Assembly: GCF_001708505.1 (NCBI RefSeq)
Contig: NZ_CP015992.1
Coordinates: 5,146,001-5,210,000 of the forward strand
DNA length: 64,000 nucleotides
Source of the DNA: Pseudomonas sp. TCU-HL1
GTDB lineage: Bacteria > Pseudomonadota > Gammaproteobacteria > Pseudomonadales > Pseudomonadaceae
Direction: 5' to 3'
In this document: positions 42,418 to 49,672 of the stretch, one piece after another
Layout: each line of letters begins with the position of its first letter
Numbering within the stretch: the first letter of the stretch is position 1
Position numbers and translations under genes: made by a program
Notes under the pieces: generated by a model
The model's database searches: none
The model's input: the letters and a program-made list of their open reading frames with translations, nothing else
Told to the model about the DNA's origin: nothing

Positions 42418-44553
42418 ATGAAGTTCAGGTCCATCCAATTCTCGATAGCCGCGCTGGCCGGGGCCAGCGTTCTGGCAGTGGTCGTCGTGCTGGTCCTCTA
42501 TGCGCTGTTTGCCGGAGCCCGCACCCAGGAACTGGTCAAGGAGCGGACGCAGTCCCTCCTGGAGCAGGGCATTCGCGAACAACTCGTGGCTCTGGCCGGC
42601 TCCCAGGTCAGCCAGATCCAGCGCGAACTGGAGTATCCCCTCACCGTGGTGAAGGGGCTGGCCAGCATTAACCGCCTGATGGGCCCCACCGGCGCCGGCG
42701 GGCAGCCAGAGCTGGGCCTGGTGCGCGAAGAGATGTCGCAACTGTTGCGTGCCACCGCGACCGACAACCCGAAGCTGCTGGATACCTTCGCCGCCTGGGA
42801 GCCCGACGCCTTTGCCGGGCGAGACAGCGATTACGCCGGGCGCAAGGCCGAAGGCTTCGGCCAGGACGGACGCTTCATGCCCTGGTGGTACCGCCAAGCC
42901 GACGGCAGCCTGACCGTCGAGCCCATGGGCGATACCCTGGAAAGCGAGAAAAAGCTGCCCACCGGCATCCGCGAGGGCGAGTACTACCTGTGCCCGAAGG
43001 AAACCCGCCGCCCCTGCATCGTCGACCCGGCACCCTACGAAATGGGCGGCAAGATGGTCATGATGTCCTCGTTCAACGCGCCGATCCTGGTCAATGGCCA
43101 GTTCCGCGGCTCGGTGGGCGCCGACTTGTCGCTGGACTTCATCCAGGACCTGCTGCACAACGCCGATCGCCAGCTCTACGAGGGTGCAGGCGAACTGGCG
43201 TTGATCTCCGCCAATGGCCGCCTGGTCGCGTTCACCAAGGACGCCGGCAAGCTGGGTGAACCGGCCGACACGGTCATTCCAGGCGAGACGATCAGGCAAC
43301 TGGCGAGCCTGTCCGACGGCAAGCCCACCTTCAGCGCCGACGGCGAGCAGATCCAACTGCTGATGCCTTTCACCATCGCCGATACCGGGGTGCGCTGGAC
43401 ACTGTTCCTGCAACTGCCTCAGTCGGCCGTGTACGGCGATCTCAAACAGCTCCAGGCCGACCTCGGCGCCCAGCGTCATGCCGACATCGTCGGCATGACG
43501 CTGGTGGGCTTGCTGATCGCGGGCCTCGGCCTGCTGGTGATTGGGTTCGTGGGCTACGGCATCGCCCGTCCGCTGCGCCAGATGGTCGGCATGCTCGACG
43601 ACATCGCCAAGGGCGACGGTGACCTGACCCAGCGCCTGCACAACAACCGCGCCGACGAGATGGGCGCCATCGCCAGCGGTTTCAACACCTTCCTTGGCAA
43701 ACTCCAGTCCATGATCAGCCAGGTCGTGACCTCGGTGCAGAAAGTCAGCGACTCCTCCGAGCACACCGCCGACATCGCCATCCGCACCAACCAGGGCGTG
43801 CAGAAGCAGTTGGCGGAGATCGAACTGGTGGCCACCGCCGTCCACGAAATGACCGCTACCGCGCAGGACGTGGCACGCAACGCCACCCATGCGGCGGAAG
43901 CGGCCAGCCACGCTGACCAGGCGGCCAATCACGGCAAGCGCATCGTCCACAGCACCGCCGAAGCCATTTCCGCCCTGGCCACCGAAATTGCTCGCGCCGT
44001 GGGCGTAGTGCAGACCCTGGCCAAGGACAGCGAGAACATCAACGCGATCCTGGTGGCCATACGTGGCATCGCCGAGCAGACCAACCTGCTGGCGCTGAAC
44101 GCTGCGATCGAAGCGGCGCGCGCCGGCGAGCAGGGTCGCGGTTTCGCCGTGGTGGCCGATGAAGTGCGCAACCTGGCGCAGAAGACTCAGCAGGCCACGG
44201 AAGAAATCCAGACCATGATCCAGCAACTGCAGCACGGCACCCGCGAAGTGGTGAAGGTGATGCAGGACAGCCAGGAGAAGACCGACACCAGCGTGCAACA
44301 CGCCAACGAGGCGGCCCATGCGCTGGAGTCCATCACTCAGGCGGTCTCGGTGATCAATGATATGAACACCCAGATCGCCAGCGCGGCCGAGGAACAGAGC
44401 GCAGTGGCCGAAGACATCAACCGCAACGTGATCAACATAGGCCAGGTCGCCAACGAAGTGGCCGGCGGCGCCGACGAAGCCTCCGAAGCCAGCGCCGAGC
44501 TGACCAAGCTGGCCGAGCAGCAACGGCGGCTGATCAATCAGTTCAAGGTGTAA
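42418..44553 (+). CDS. Methyl-accepting chemotaxis protein
   Basis: A 711-residue inner-membrane receptor. Membrane helices lie at about 9-33 and 355-385. The periplasmic double-Cache-like sensor domain between them shows FMPWWYRQADGSLTVEPMGD and EGEYYLCPKETRRPCIVDPAPYEMGG (landmarks WWYR and CIVDPAPYE), with two Cys that may bond. HAMP follows, then the signalling hairpin tip ILVAIRGIAEQTNLLALNAA with EAARAGEQGRGFAVVADEVR. No C-terminal CheR-docking pentapeptide (ends INQFKV). The ligand is unknown; amino acids and organic acids are common for this sensor class. Confidence 0.92.
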   Translation: MKFRSIQFSIAALAGASVLAVVVVLVLYALFAGARTQELVKERTQSLLEQGIREQLVALAGSQVSQIQRELEYPLTVVKGLASINRLMGPTGAGGQPELGLVREEMSQLLRATATDNPKLLDTFAAWEPDAFAGRDSDYAGRKAEGFGQDGRFMPWWYRQADGSLTVEPMGDTLESEKKLPTGIREGEYYLCPKETRRPCIVDPAPYEMGGKMVMMSSFNAPILVNGQFRGSVGADLSLDFIQDLLHNADRQLYEGAGELALISANGRLVAFTKDAGKLGEPADTVIPGETIRQLASLSDGKPTFSADGEQIQLLMPFTIADTGVRWTLFLQLPQSAVYGDLKQLQADLGAQRHADIVGMTLVGLLIAGLGLLVIGFVGYGIARPLRQMVGMLDDIAKGDGDLTQRLHNNRADEMGAIASGFNTFLGKLQSMISQVVTSVQKVSDSSEHTADIAIRTNQGVQKQLAEIELVATAVHEMTATAQDVARNATHAAEAASHADQAANHGKRIVHSTAEAISALATEIARAVGVVQTLAKDSENINAILVAIRGIAEQTNLLALNAAIEAARAGEQGRGFAVVADEVRNLAQKTQQATEEIQTMIQQLQHGTREVVKVMQDSQEKTDTSVQHANEAAHALESITQAVSVINDMNTQIASAAEEQSAVAEDINRNVINIGQVANEVAGGADEASEASAELTKLAEQQRRLINQFKV

Positions 44554-44560
44554 CAACAGA

Positions 44561-44586
44561 AGCCCCTCTCACGAGGGGCTTTTTCT
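44561..44586 (+). terminator. Terminator of the chemoreceptor gene
   Basis: AGCCCCT, loop CTCACG, AGGGGCT followed by five T, starting eight bases after the stop codon. Confidence 0.88.
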
Positions 44587-45190
44587 TGTGGGGGCGATTT
44601 CAATCGCCAAGGACAGCGCCGCTGTCCCTTTGAGCCTTGCAAGGCAGACCTTCGGCCTGCTTGGCGAATGAATTGGCTATGTCTGCGTTAGATGTTGCAG
44701 AGATGAATGGAACACTCTAGCACTGGGCCTCCCAGGCTCCGAGCCAGCTGAAACAGCCCTCTCCCCCGCCCCTCTCCCAGAGGTGGAGGGGTGACTCGCG
44801 CCGGCGAGGCACAAAGCATCCTGAAGCCCACACGGGCCTGAAACCGGGCAGACGCGGTGGGGCGGCGACTCCGCCCCTTCAGGAGGCCGAGTGAATCGTT
44901 GCAGAGGGGGACGAGCGGCATGGATGCCGCGAGAGGCGTGTGGGGCCATGGATGGCCCCTCTCGCCGGGCCCCCGGCGCAACGATGGAGGGGAGGGCACC
45001 CCGGCGAAGCCGGGGCCGGATGCAGGGGCAAGCGTTTTGCTTCCTTTTGGTGGTGCGGCATTCCGACGACTGCAAAAGGGAGGCGCCTGGGAAGGCGAAA
45101 CCAGAAACATCCGCAGAACTCGATAAGCAGCTGGACTCAGGGCGTTCTAGCAACACTTAACGCAGATATAGCCAATGAATTCGCCCCCAC
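44587..45190. repeat. REP hairpin split by an insertion
   Basis: Left arm TTGTGGGGGCGATTTCAATC from 44587, right arm CGAATTCGCCCCCACAA-type sequence ending near 45190. If 44675-45173 plus one 8-base repeat copy is removed, the sequence rejoins as CTTGGCGAATGAATTCGCCC. That restores a long stem with the left arm. The spacer 44612-44660 carries two smaller hairpins. Confidence 0.7.
44675..45173. mobile_element. 499-bp non-autonomous element with 8-bp target duplication
   Basis: Begins GGCTATGTCTGCGTTAGATG and ends with CGCAGATATAGCC. The ends are inverted repeats over about 26 bases with few mismatches (GGCTATnTCTGCGTTA shared). AATGAATT is present directly before (44667-44674) and after (45174-45181), an 8-base target duplication. 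The inside is very GC-rich, with a CCCTCTCCC...GGAGGGG hairpin near 44758-44790 and a motif GGGGCCATGGATGGCCCC near 44942-44959. It has no credible gene; short frames on both strands lack ribosome sites. Size and lack of a transposase suggest a MITE-like derivative. Confidence 0.8.
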
Positions 45191-45206
45191 AAATGCAGGA
45201 TCGACG

Positions 45207-45821
45207 TCAGGCCGGCGTCAGGCACTCCGGCCCATCGAGCTTGGGATCGTTCACCAGTGTCGCCAGGGCACGTTCGCGTAGCTGCGGACCGGGTCTGGCC
45301 AAGAGCTCCAGCAACTGCATCGGCGTCGACTCGGCGGCCAGCCACACACGCTGCGCCTCCTCGTCCAGCACCAGCGGGCGGCGCAGGTCGGCGACGGGCT
45401 GGGTGACCATCGCCAGGCTGAGGTACTCCATATCGCCCGCCGGATAGGCCTCCCAGAGAGCGGCGAGGTACGTGATCCCGCCTTCAGCGCTGACCCAGTA
45501 GGGGCGTTTGCGCACGCCGCGCCACTCATAGAAACCATTGGCCAGGATCAGGCAGCGCCGCGAGCGGAAAGGCTCGCGGAACATCGGCTGGTCGGCCAGG
45601 GTTTCCACGCGCGCGTGCGCAGGTGTCTTCGACAGGTCGGTGAGCCAGGCAGGCGTCAGGCCCCAGCGGGCCAGGTCGGCACGGCGCTCGCCGTCCAGCT
45701 CGCGCAGCATCAATACCCGGCCGCCGGGGGCCAGATTCCAGTGCGGCTGATGATCGGCGGGAAAACCAGGAAGGGCCGCCAGCGCGGGCGACCAGCGGAA
45801 CAGGGCGAAACGTCCAGACAT
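45207..45821 (-). CDS. SRAP-family protein lacking catalytic Cys2
   Basis: A 204-residue SOS response-associated peptidase-type protein (YedK/HMCES family), which normally crosslinks to abasic sites in single-stranded DNA through Cys2. The family pattern is clear: MxGRF start, WNLAPG (28-33), ARWGLTPAW (51-59), AHARVETLADQPMFREPF (68-85), RRCLILANGFYEW (88-100) and VNDPKL near the end. But residue 2 is Ser, the usual Asn of INAR is His69, and the active-site His is replaced (DLRRPL, 145-150). Only Glu99 remains. No alternative start restores a Cys. Catalytic crosslinking by the known mechanism is therefore unlikely. It follows the DUF2007 gene by 24 bases. Confidence 0.88.
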   Translation of the reverse strand: MSGRFALFRWSPALAALPGFPADHQPHWNLAPGGRVLMLRELDGERRADLARWGLTPAWLTDLSKTPAHARVETLADQPMFREPFRSRRCLILANGFYEWRGVRKRPYWVSAEGGITYLAALWEAYPAGDMEYLSLAMVTQPVADLRRPLVLDEEAQRVWLAAESTPMQLLELLARPGPQLRERALATLVNDPKLDGPECLTPA

Positions 45822-45845
45822 GGGGCAGCCAGTTCGGGTCGGGGA

Positions 45846-46106
45846 TCAGCAGAGCAAGGTGCCGGGGTAGCTGTCGGGCTCCTCGCCCGGCAGCGGTTGG
45901 GCGGCATTGTACGCGGCGATCAGTCCGCTGGCGCGTTCGGCATCCTCGTCTTCCACCAACAGGCCGAGCAGCCCGAACACCGGCAACTCGCCGATTCCGC
46001 CCAGCAGGTGCCCACCGGCCAGGTGCGCCTCCACACCCTCGCTGGCGAGCATGCCCAGCAACAGTTCAGCCTCGATCAGGTCCCTGGGCTCATAAATGCG
46101 CCGCAT
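45846..46106 (-). CDS. DUF2007 family protein
   Basis: An 86-residue protein with the DUF2007 signature IYEPRDLIEAELLLGMLASEG (landmarks YEPRDLIEAELL, MLASEGVEAHL) and VEDEDAERA. This family has a ferredoxin-like fold and was named putative signal-transducing protein; no function is established. Its ATG overlaps the TGA of the upstream CPXCG gene in TGATG, so the two are co-translated. Confidence 0.85.
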   Translation of the reverse strand: MRRIYEPRDLIEAELLLGMLASEGVEAHLAGGHLLGGIGELPVFGLLGLLVEDEDAERASGLIAAYNAAQPLPGEEPDSYPGTLLC

Positions 46107-46288
46107 CAGTCATCCTCCCGGCGAACCTCCAGGTTCCAGTCCTGGCCGTCAGTCCAGAGCAGGAACAGGATGGGCCGGCAACAGACCGGACAGTCCTCGA
46201 TGTACTGCTGGTCGCCACCGGAAAGGTCAAGCACGGCTTCGGCCGGCTCGCCGCAATAGGGGCATTGGTAATCCTCTGTTTCCAGCAT
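46106..46288 (-). CDS. CPXCG-motif cysteine-rich protein
   Basis: A 60-residue protein. CPYCGEPA (9-16) and CPVCCRPI (33-40) give a zinc ribbon. The start is MLETEDYQCP at 46288, and GAGGCGGGG lies upstream. Family members are small cytosolic proteins of unknown function. It heads a cluster with the DUF2007 and SRAP genes. It is divergent from the acyltransferase at 46394. Confidence 0.88.
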   Translation of the reverse strand: MLETEDYQCPYCGEPAEAVLDLSGGDQQYIEDCPVCCRPILFLLWTDGQDWNLEVRREDD

Positions 46289-46393
46289 CCCCGCCTCCCG
46301 TGTGACTTGCCTGTATAATCGCCGGTCTACTTGACGCCCCACATGACGGGGCCTCCACCCTTTACCCAGCCGATTCCAGAACAAGAGTGACCA

Positions 46394-47557
46394 ATGGGCG
46401 AATTTGAAGCCATCCGACCCTATGACGATGCCGAGGTCCCGGCGGTGCTGTCGCGCCTGTTCGCCGACGACGCCTTCCTCGGCACCCTCACCCGCTACCG
46501 TTTCCCGAAACTGGCGGGGCCGCTGGGCTGGCTCCTCAAGCCTGTTATAGCTCATCGGTTGCGCCGGGAGTTTTCCAGTATTGACTCGGTGTCCGCTTTG
46601 CAGGACCGCATCGAGCACTATGTGGATAACACCATCGAGCGGGCCACCGACGGCGTGACCTATTCGGGCGTGGAGCGCCTGAAGCCCGGCACCGCCTACC
46701 TGTTCCTGGCCAACCACCGCGATATCGTGATGGACCCGGCCTTCGTCAACTACGCCGTGTACCATGCCGGCCTGCCCACTCCGCGCATCGCCATCGGCGA
46801 CAACCTGCTGCAAAAGCCCTTCGTCAGTGACCTGATGCGCCTGAACAAGAGCTTCATCGTGCGCCGTAACCTGGCCGGTCGCCGCGAGAAGCTGGCGGCG
46901 TTCCAGCTGCTGTCGGCCTACATCAACCACTCGATCCGCGCGGATGGCCAGTCGATCTGGATCGCCCAGGCCGAAGGCCGCGCAAAGGACGGCGACGATC
47001 GCACCGATTCGGCGATCCTCAAGATGTTCCACATGAGCCGCAAGGACGAGCCGTTCGCCGAAGTGATCCGCGACCTGCACTTGATCCCGGTCTCCATCAG
47101 CTACGAGTACGACCCCTGCGATCAGGCCAAGGCCCGCGAACTGCAGATCCGCGCCAGCACGGGCAGCTACGCCAAGGCACAAGGCGAGGACGATGCCAGC
47201 ATCGCCCTCGGCATCACCGGCTACAAAGGCCGAGTGCATATCAACTTCGGGAGCGAGATCGGCAGCGCCAGCGAAGACGCCAAGCAACTCGCACAGGAAA
47301 TCGACAAGCAGATCCTCGGCGGTTACCGCTTGTTCCCCGTGCACTACCTGGCTTACGCCCTGTGGGGCGAACGTGACCCCGAACTGCGCGTACCAACGGC
47401 AGCCGAGGTGTTCAGCGGCGACGAACTGGCCCGTGCCCGGACCGAGTGGCAGAAGCGCCTGGACGCTTGCCCGGAGGAGCAGCGCCCGTACCTGATCCAG
47501 CAGTACGCGACCCCGGTGCGCAATCAGTACCGGATCAAGGCGGGGCTTCCCCTGTAA
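46394..47557 (+). CDS. PlsC-domain acyltransferase
   Basis: A 387-residue protein. The acyltransferase motif NHRDIVMD (NHx4D, near 108-115) and AEGRAKDGDDR (near 196) are visible, and FIVRRNLAG (near 155) fits the third motif. No membrane helix is obvious, so it may be a peripheral enzyme making or remodelling phospholipid or glycolipid. The start at 46394 has AAGAG upstream. A terminator follows. Confidence 0.87.
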   Translation: MGEFEAIRPYDDAEVPAVLSRLFADDAFLGTLTRYRFPKLAGPLGWLLKPVIAHRLRREFSSIDSVSALQDRIEHYVDNTIERATDGVTYSGVERLKPGTAYLFLANHRDIVMDPAFVNYAVYHAGLPTPRIAIGDNLLQKPFVSDLMRLNKSFIVRRNLAGRREKLAAFQLLSAYINHSIRADGQSIWIAQAEGRAKDGDDRTDSAILKMFHMSRKDEPFAEVIRDLHLIPVSISYEYDPCDQAKARELQIRASTGSYAKAQGEDDASIALGITGYKGRVHINFGSEIGSASEDAKQLAQEIDKQILGGYRLFPVHYLAYALWGERDPELRVPTAAEVFSGDELARARTEWQKRLDACPEEQRPYLIQQYATPVRNQYRIKAGLPL

Positions 47558-47573
47558 GGCGGATTCGGAATGC

Positions 47574-47602
47574 AAAACGGCGACCCTGGGGTCGCCGTTT
47601 TT
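47574..47602. terminator. Strong terminator after the acyltransferase gene
   Basis: AAAACGGCGACCC, loop TG, GGGTCGCCGTTTTT. A 13-base stem with both A and T runs. Confidence 0.93.
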
Positions 47603-47620
47603 CATTGCGCTGTAGGTGCC

Positions 47621-47820
47621 AGAACCTGTTCACAATCTCGCGAGCTAGAGAAGAACAAGGCGAGAAACGCAGCGAAGCGAAGTAACAGCCGAAGGCTGGC
47701 CCAAAGGGCGAGTGTAACGAGTCCTGGCTGAGGGCGCGGAGTCTACGAGTTTTAAATGAGCAGCCCGAAGCCAATTTCAACGCAGTTATTCCGACGCGCA
47801 GCAGATTGTGCGCAGGTTCT
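47621..47820. mobile_element. MITE-like element, copy B
   Basis: Ends AGAACCTGTTCACAATCT and AGATTGTGCGCAGGTTCT are inverted repeats with two mismatches in 18. Interior landmarks AAGGCGAGAAACGCAG, CAGCCGAAGG, TTTAAATGAGCA and TTTCAACGCAG are shared in order with copy A at 23261-23426. No ORF. The right end touches the stop codon of the adjacent minus-strand gene (47820-47822). Confidence 0.7.
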
Positions 47821-48107
47821 CAGAGCTGGGTGCTGGCCCAGGACACCCCCAGGGCCACCGCCAGGCTGAAATAGCCGAAGGCGTAGAAGAAGCGGTTCAG
47901 GCGCCGGGCACTCTCATCCTGTATATCGGTGGCTTCGTCCACTTCCTCCAGCTCGCTTTCGGCGGCCAGGCGGGCAATGGAACGCTGCTCTCGCAGTCGG
48001 GTAGCCAGCAGCACCCAGGCGCCAGCACAAGCAAAGAACAGGGCCAGGCCATTCACGACCTGGGCGGGGTGGGCCAGAAACATGGCCCAAAGCGCCTGCA
48101 GCGACAT
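47820..48107 (-). CDS. Small two-helix membrane protein
   Basis: A 95-residue protein with two hydrophobic segments, PAQVVNGLALFFACAGAWVLL (about 13-33) and FFYAFGYFSLAVALGVSW (about 73-90), separated by an acidic linker (ESELEEVDEATDIQDES). No known family recognised. The start at 48107 is preceded by GGAG. Its stop codon lies at the edge of the MITE-like element, so its last residues may have been changed by the insertion. Confidence 0.7.
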   Translation of the reverse strand: MSLQALWAMFLAHPAQVVNGLALFFACAGAWVLLATRLREQRSIARLAAESELEEVDEATDIQDESARRLNRFFYAFGYFSLAVALGVSWASTQL

Positions 48108-48284
48108 CTTCAACTCCGCTTCAGGCGGTGCGGCCGTGCACCCAACCTGCAAGACAAGGATCAGTCCGCCCTGATCCGGACGGTCTATTGGAAGGTCCGG
48201 AGTTTACCGAAACCAGCGCCTGACCAGTCGGTCGTTCCGACGAATGCATTTTTTGGGCGCCACGAACCTGTCCTGCCCGGCATG

Positions 48285-48309
48285 AAAAAACCCGGCAATT
48301 GGCCGGGCT
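48285..48309 (-). terminator. Terminator of yajG
   Basis: CCCGGC, loop AATTG, GCCGGG, with six A on the left (T run on the minus strand), 20 bases after the yajG stop. Confidence 0.82.
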
Positions 48310-48327
48310 TAGTCACGCAACGTCGAC

Positions 48328-48909
48328 TTACTGGGCCAGCAGTTGGCCGATGGTCGGGTCCTTGAAGGCACGGGTCAGGGCATCGCTCAGTACGTCGCTC
48401 ACCAGCTTGGTATTGGTCTGCTGGTTCGGCGCGGTGCCGAAACGCTGGTTCAGCGAGGCACCGTACTTGCCGCTGTAGCGACGGGTGCTGTTCTGCACGT
48501 CGACGCGGAAGCTGGCGCTGATGGTGGCCTCGGTGACGTAGGTTTCCTTGGGCGACTGGTACTTCAGGTCGGCCAGGGTCAGGGTCAGTTGCGGGGCGTT
48601 GTAGGCGTTGGGCGACGGAGTGAAGCCCAACAGGCGCACAGCCGCCTCGGCCTCGGCTTGCAGGCGCGGCAGGATATCCTGGCTCTGCACGCTGATGGCG
48701 CTGGTGTCGGCATAGATGCCACCGCGGGTTCCGAGTACAGGGGAAGGACGACCGTCCGCGACGCGCACGACCACCGGCTGACCTTGGCCGAACGGGGTCA
48801 GCGGGCCGGTGAGTTTGGGTTGCGGGCTGAGTTGTTGCGGGCTGAGGGCACAGCCGACCAGGGTCAGGCTGAGGGCGGCCAGCAGGCCAAGCAACGAGCG
48901 TTTCAGCAT
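48328..48909 (-). CDS. yajG: YajG-family lipoprotein
   Basis: A 193-residue outer-membrane lipoprotein with lipobox LVGC (Cys20). The mature part matches YajG: VVVRVADGRPSPVLGTRGGIYADTSAIS (landmarks VRVADGRP, GTRGGIYAD) and VSDVLSDALTRAFKD near the end. Function is not well defined. Monocistronic with own terminator. Confidence 0.9.
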   Translation of the reverse strand: MLKRSLLGLLAALSLTLVGCALSPQQLSPQPKLTGPLTPFGQGQPVVVRVADGRPSPVLGTRGGIYADTSAISVQSQDILPRLQAEAEAAVRLLGFTPSPNAYNAPQLTLTLADLKYQSPKETYVTEATISASFRVDVQNSTRRYSGKYGASLNQRFGTAPNQQTNTKLVSDVLSDALTRAFKDPTIGQLLAQ

Positions 48910-49085
48910 GCTTTATCTCTCCAGGAATGAAGGCAAAACGGCCGGCAGTATAACCAGCCGGCAATCGTACTGACAGAGCGCCAGCGCTCATGCAATGTCA
49001 GACCTTCGCGCAGCGGCGCGGTTCCTGTCATTCGCCTGTCACGCCACCATGGGATAACGGCGCTGCACCTTCTGGAGTAGCCCCG

Positions 49086-49319
49086 ATGATTTTCCTCTGG
49101 TCCCTGTTCACCCGCCAACCACAGCGCCGCAGCTTCGCGTTGCTGGACGCCGCAGGAATCTGCCGTGGCCTGCATCAGGGAATCGAGCGCCCGGCCAGCG
49201 GCAACTGGGTGGAAGTGCGCGAAACCCGCCTCGCCTGGCTCGACCAGCCGCTACCCGCCAGCGCCCGGGTCGCGCCGGTCGTCGGACAACCTGCACGCCG
49301 ACGCGCGTTGGCAGCCTGA
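49086..49319 (+). CDS. Small hypothetical protein upstream of mqo
   Basis: A 77-residue basic protein, MIFLWSLFTRQP at the start and QPARRRALAA at the end. GGAG precedes the ATG at 49086. No motif that I recognise. It resembles small proteins annotated in this position in other pseudomonads, but I cannot confirm that here. Confidence 0.6.
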   Translation: MIFLWSLFTRQPQRRSFALLDAAGICRGLHQGIERPASGNWVEVRETRLAWLDQPLPASARVAPVVGQPARRRALAA

Positions 49320-49371
49320 CCGATGGATGAATAAAAGTCACACCAAGCGCCCTATTCCCCCGATTTCATCG

Positions 49372-49394
49372 TTATAATCGCCCCCCGATTATAA
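49372..49394. promoter_or_regulatory. Inverted repeat TTATAATC-N7-GATTATAA before mqo
   Basis: A perfect 8-base inverted repeat around GCCCCCC. Each arm contains a TATAAT-like -10 element, one on each strand. It begins the 353-base gap 49320-49672 before mqo, suggesting a promoter region with a possible operator. No clear -35 is visible, and the rest of the gap (long leader with a CCTGCCTGTGAGCAGG hairpin near 49579) carries no ORF. Confidence 0.4.
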
Positions 49395-49672
49395 GGTCGT
49401 CTCCTGATCGGGCCTCGCAACACCGCACCTCGCGCCAGCTTGGGCATCCGCACAGCCCCACAGAGAGCCGTCCACTTTTCGCGCTGCCACGCGTTGGCTT
49501 GCCGCATCCTTCCGCCCGAATTGCAAACGCTTTGTTGCAGGGACGCATGCGTAGTCACGCGCGCGCAGACGGAAGCGGCCTGCCTGTGAGCAGGCGATTC
49601 TTTTGAGGTTCACGTCTCCAAAAGAGCGTGAGAAGACGGTTTTTCACTACTTCACGAGAGAGTGGCGAGCAA

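Noticed and set aside
42337..44556. 739-codon frame antisense to the chemoreceptor
   Set aside because: Shadow of the real gene; Gly/His/Leu-rich, low-complexity translation with no motif.
44688..45110. 140-codon frame inside the 499-bp element
   Set aside because: Pro/Arg/Ser-rich translation without ribosome site; similar spurious frames are common in GC-rich repeats.
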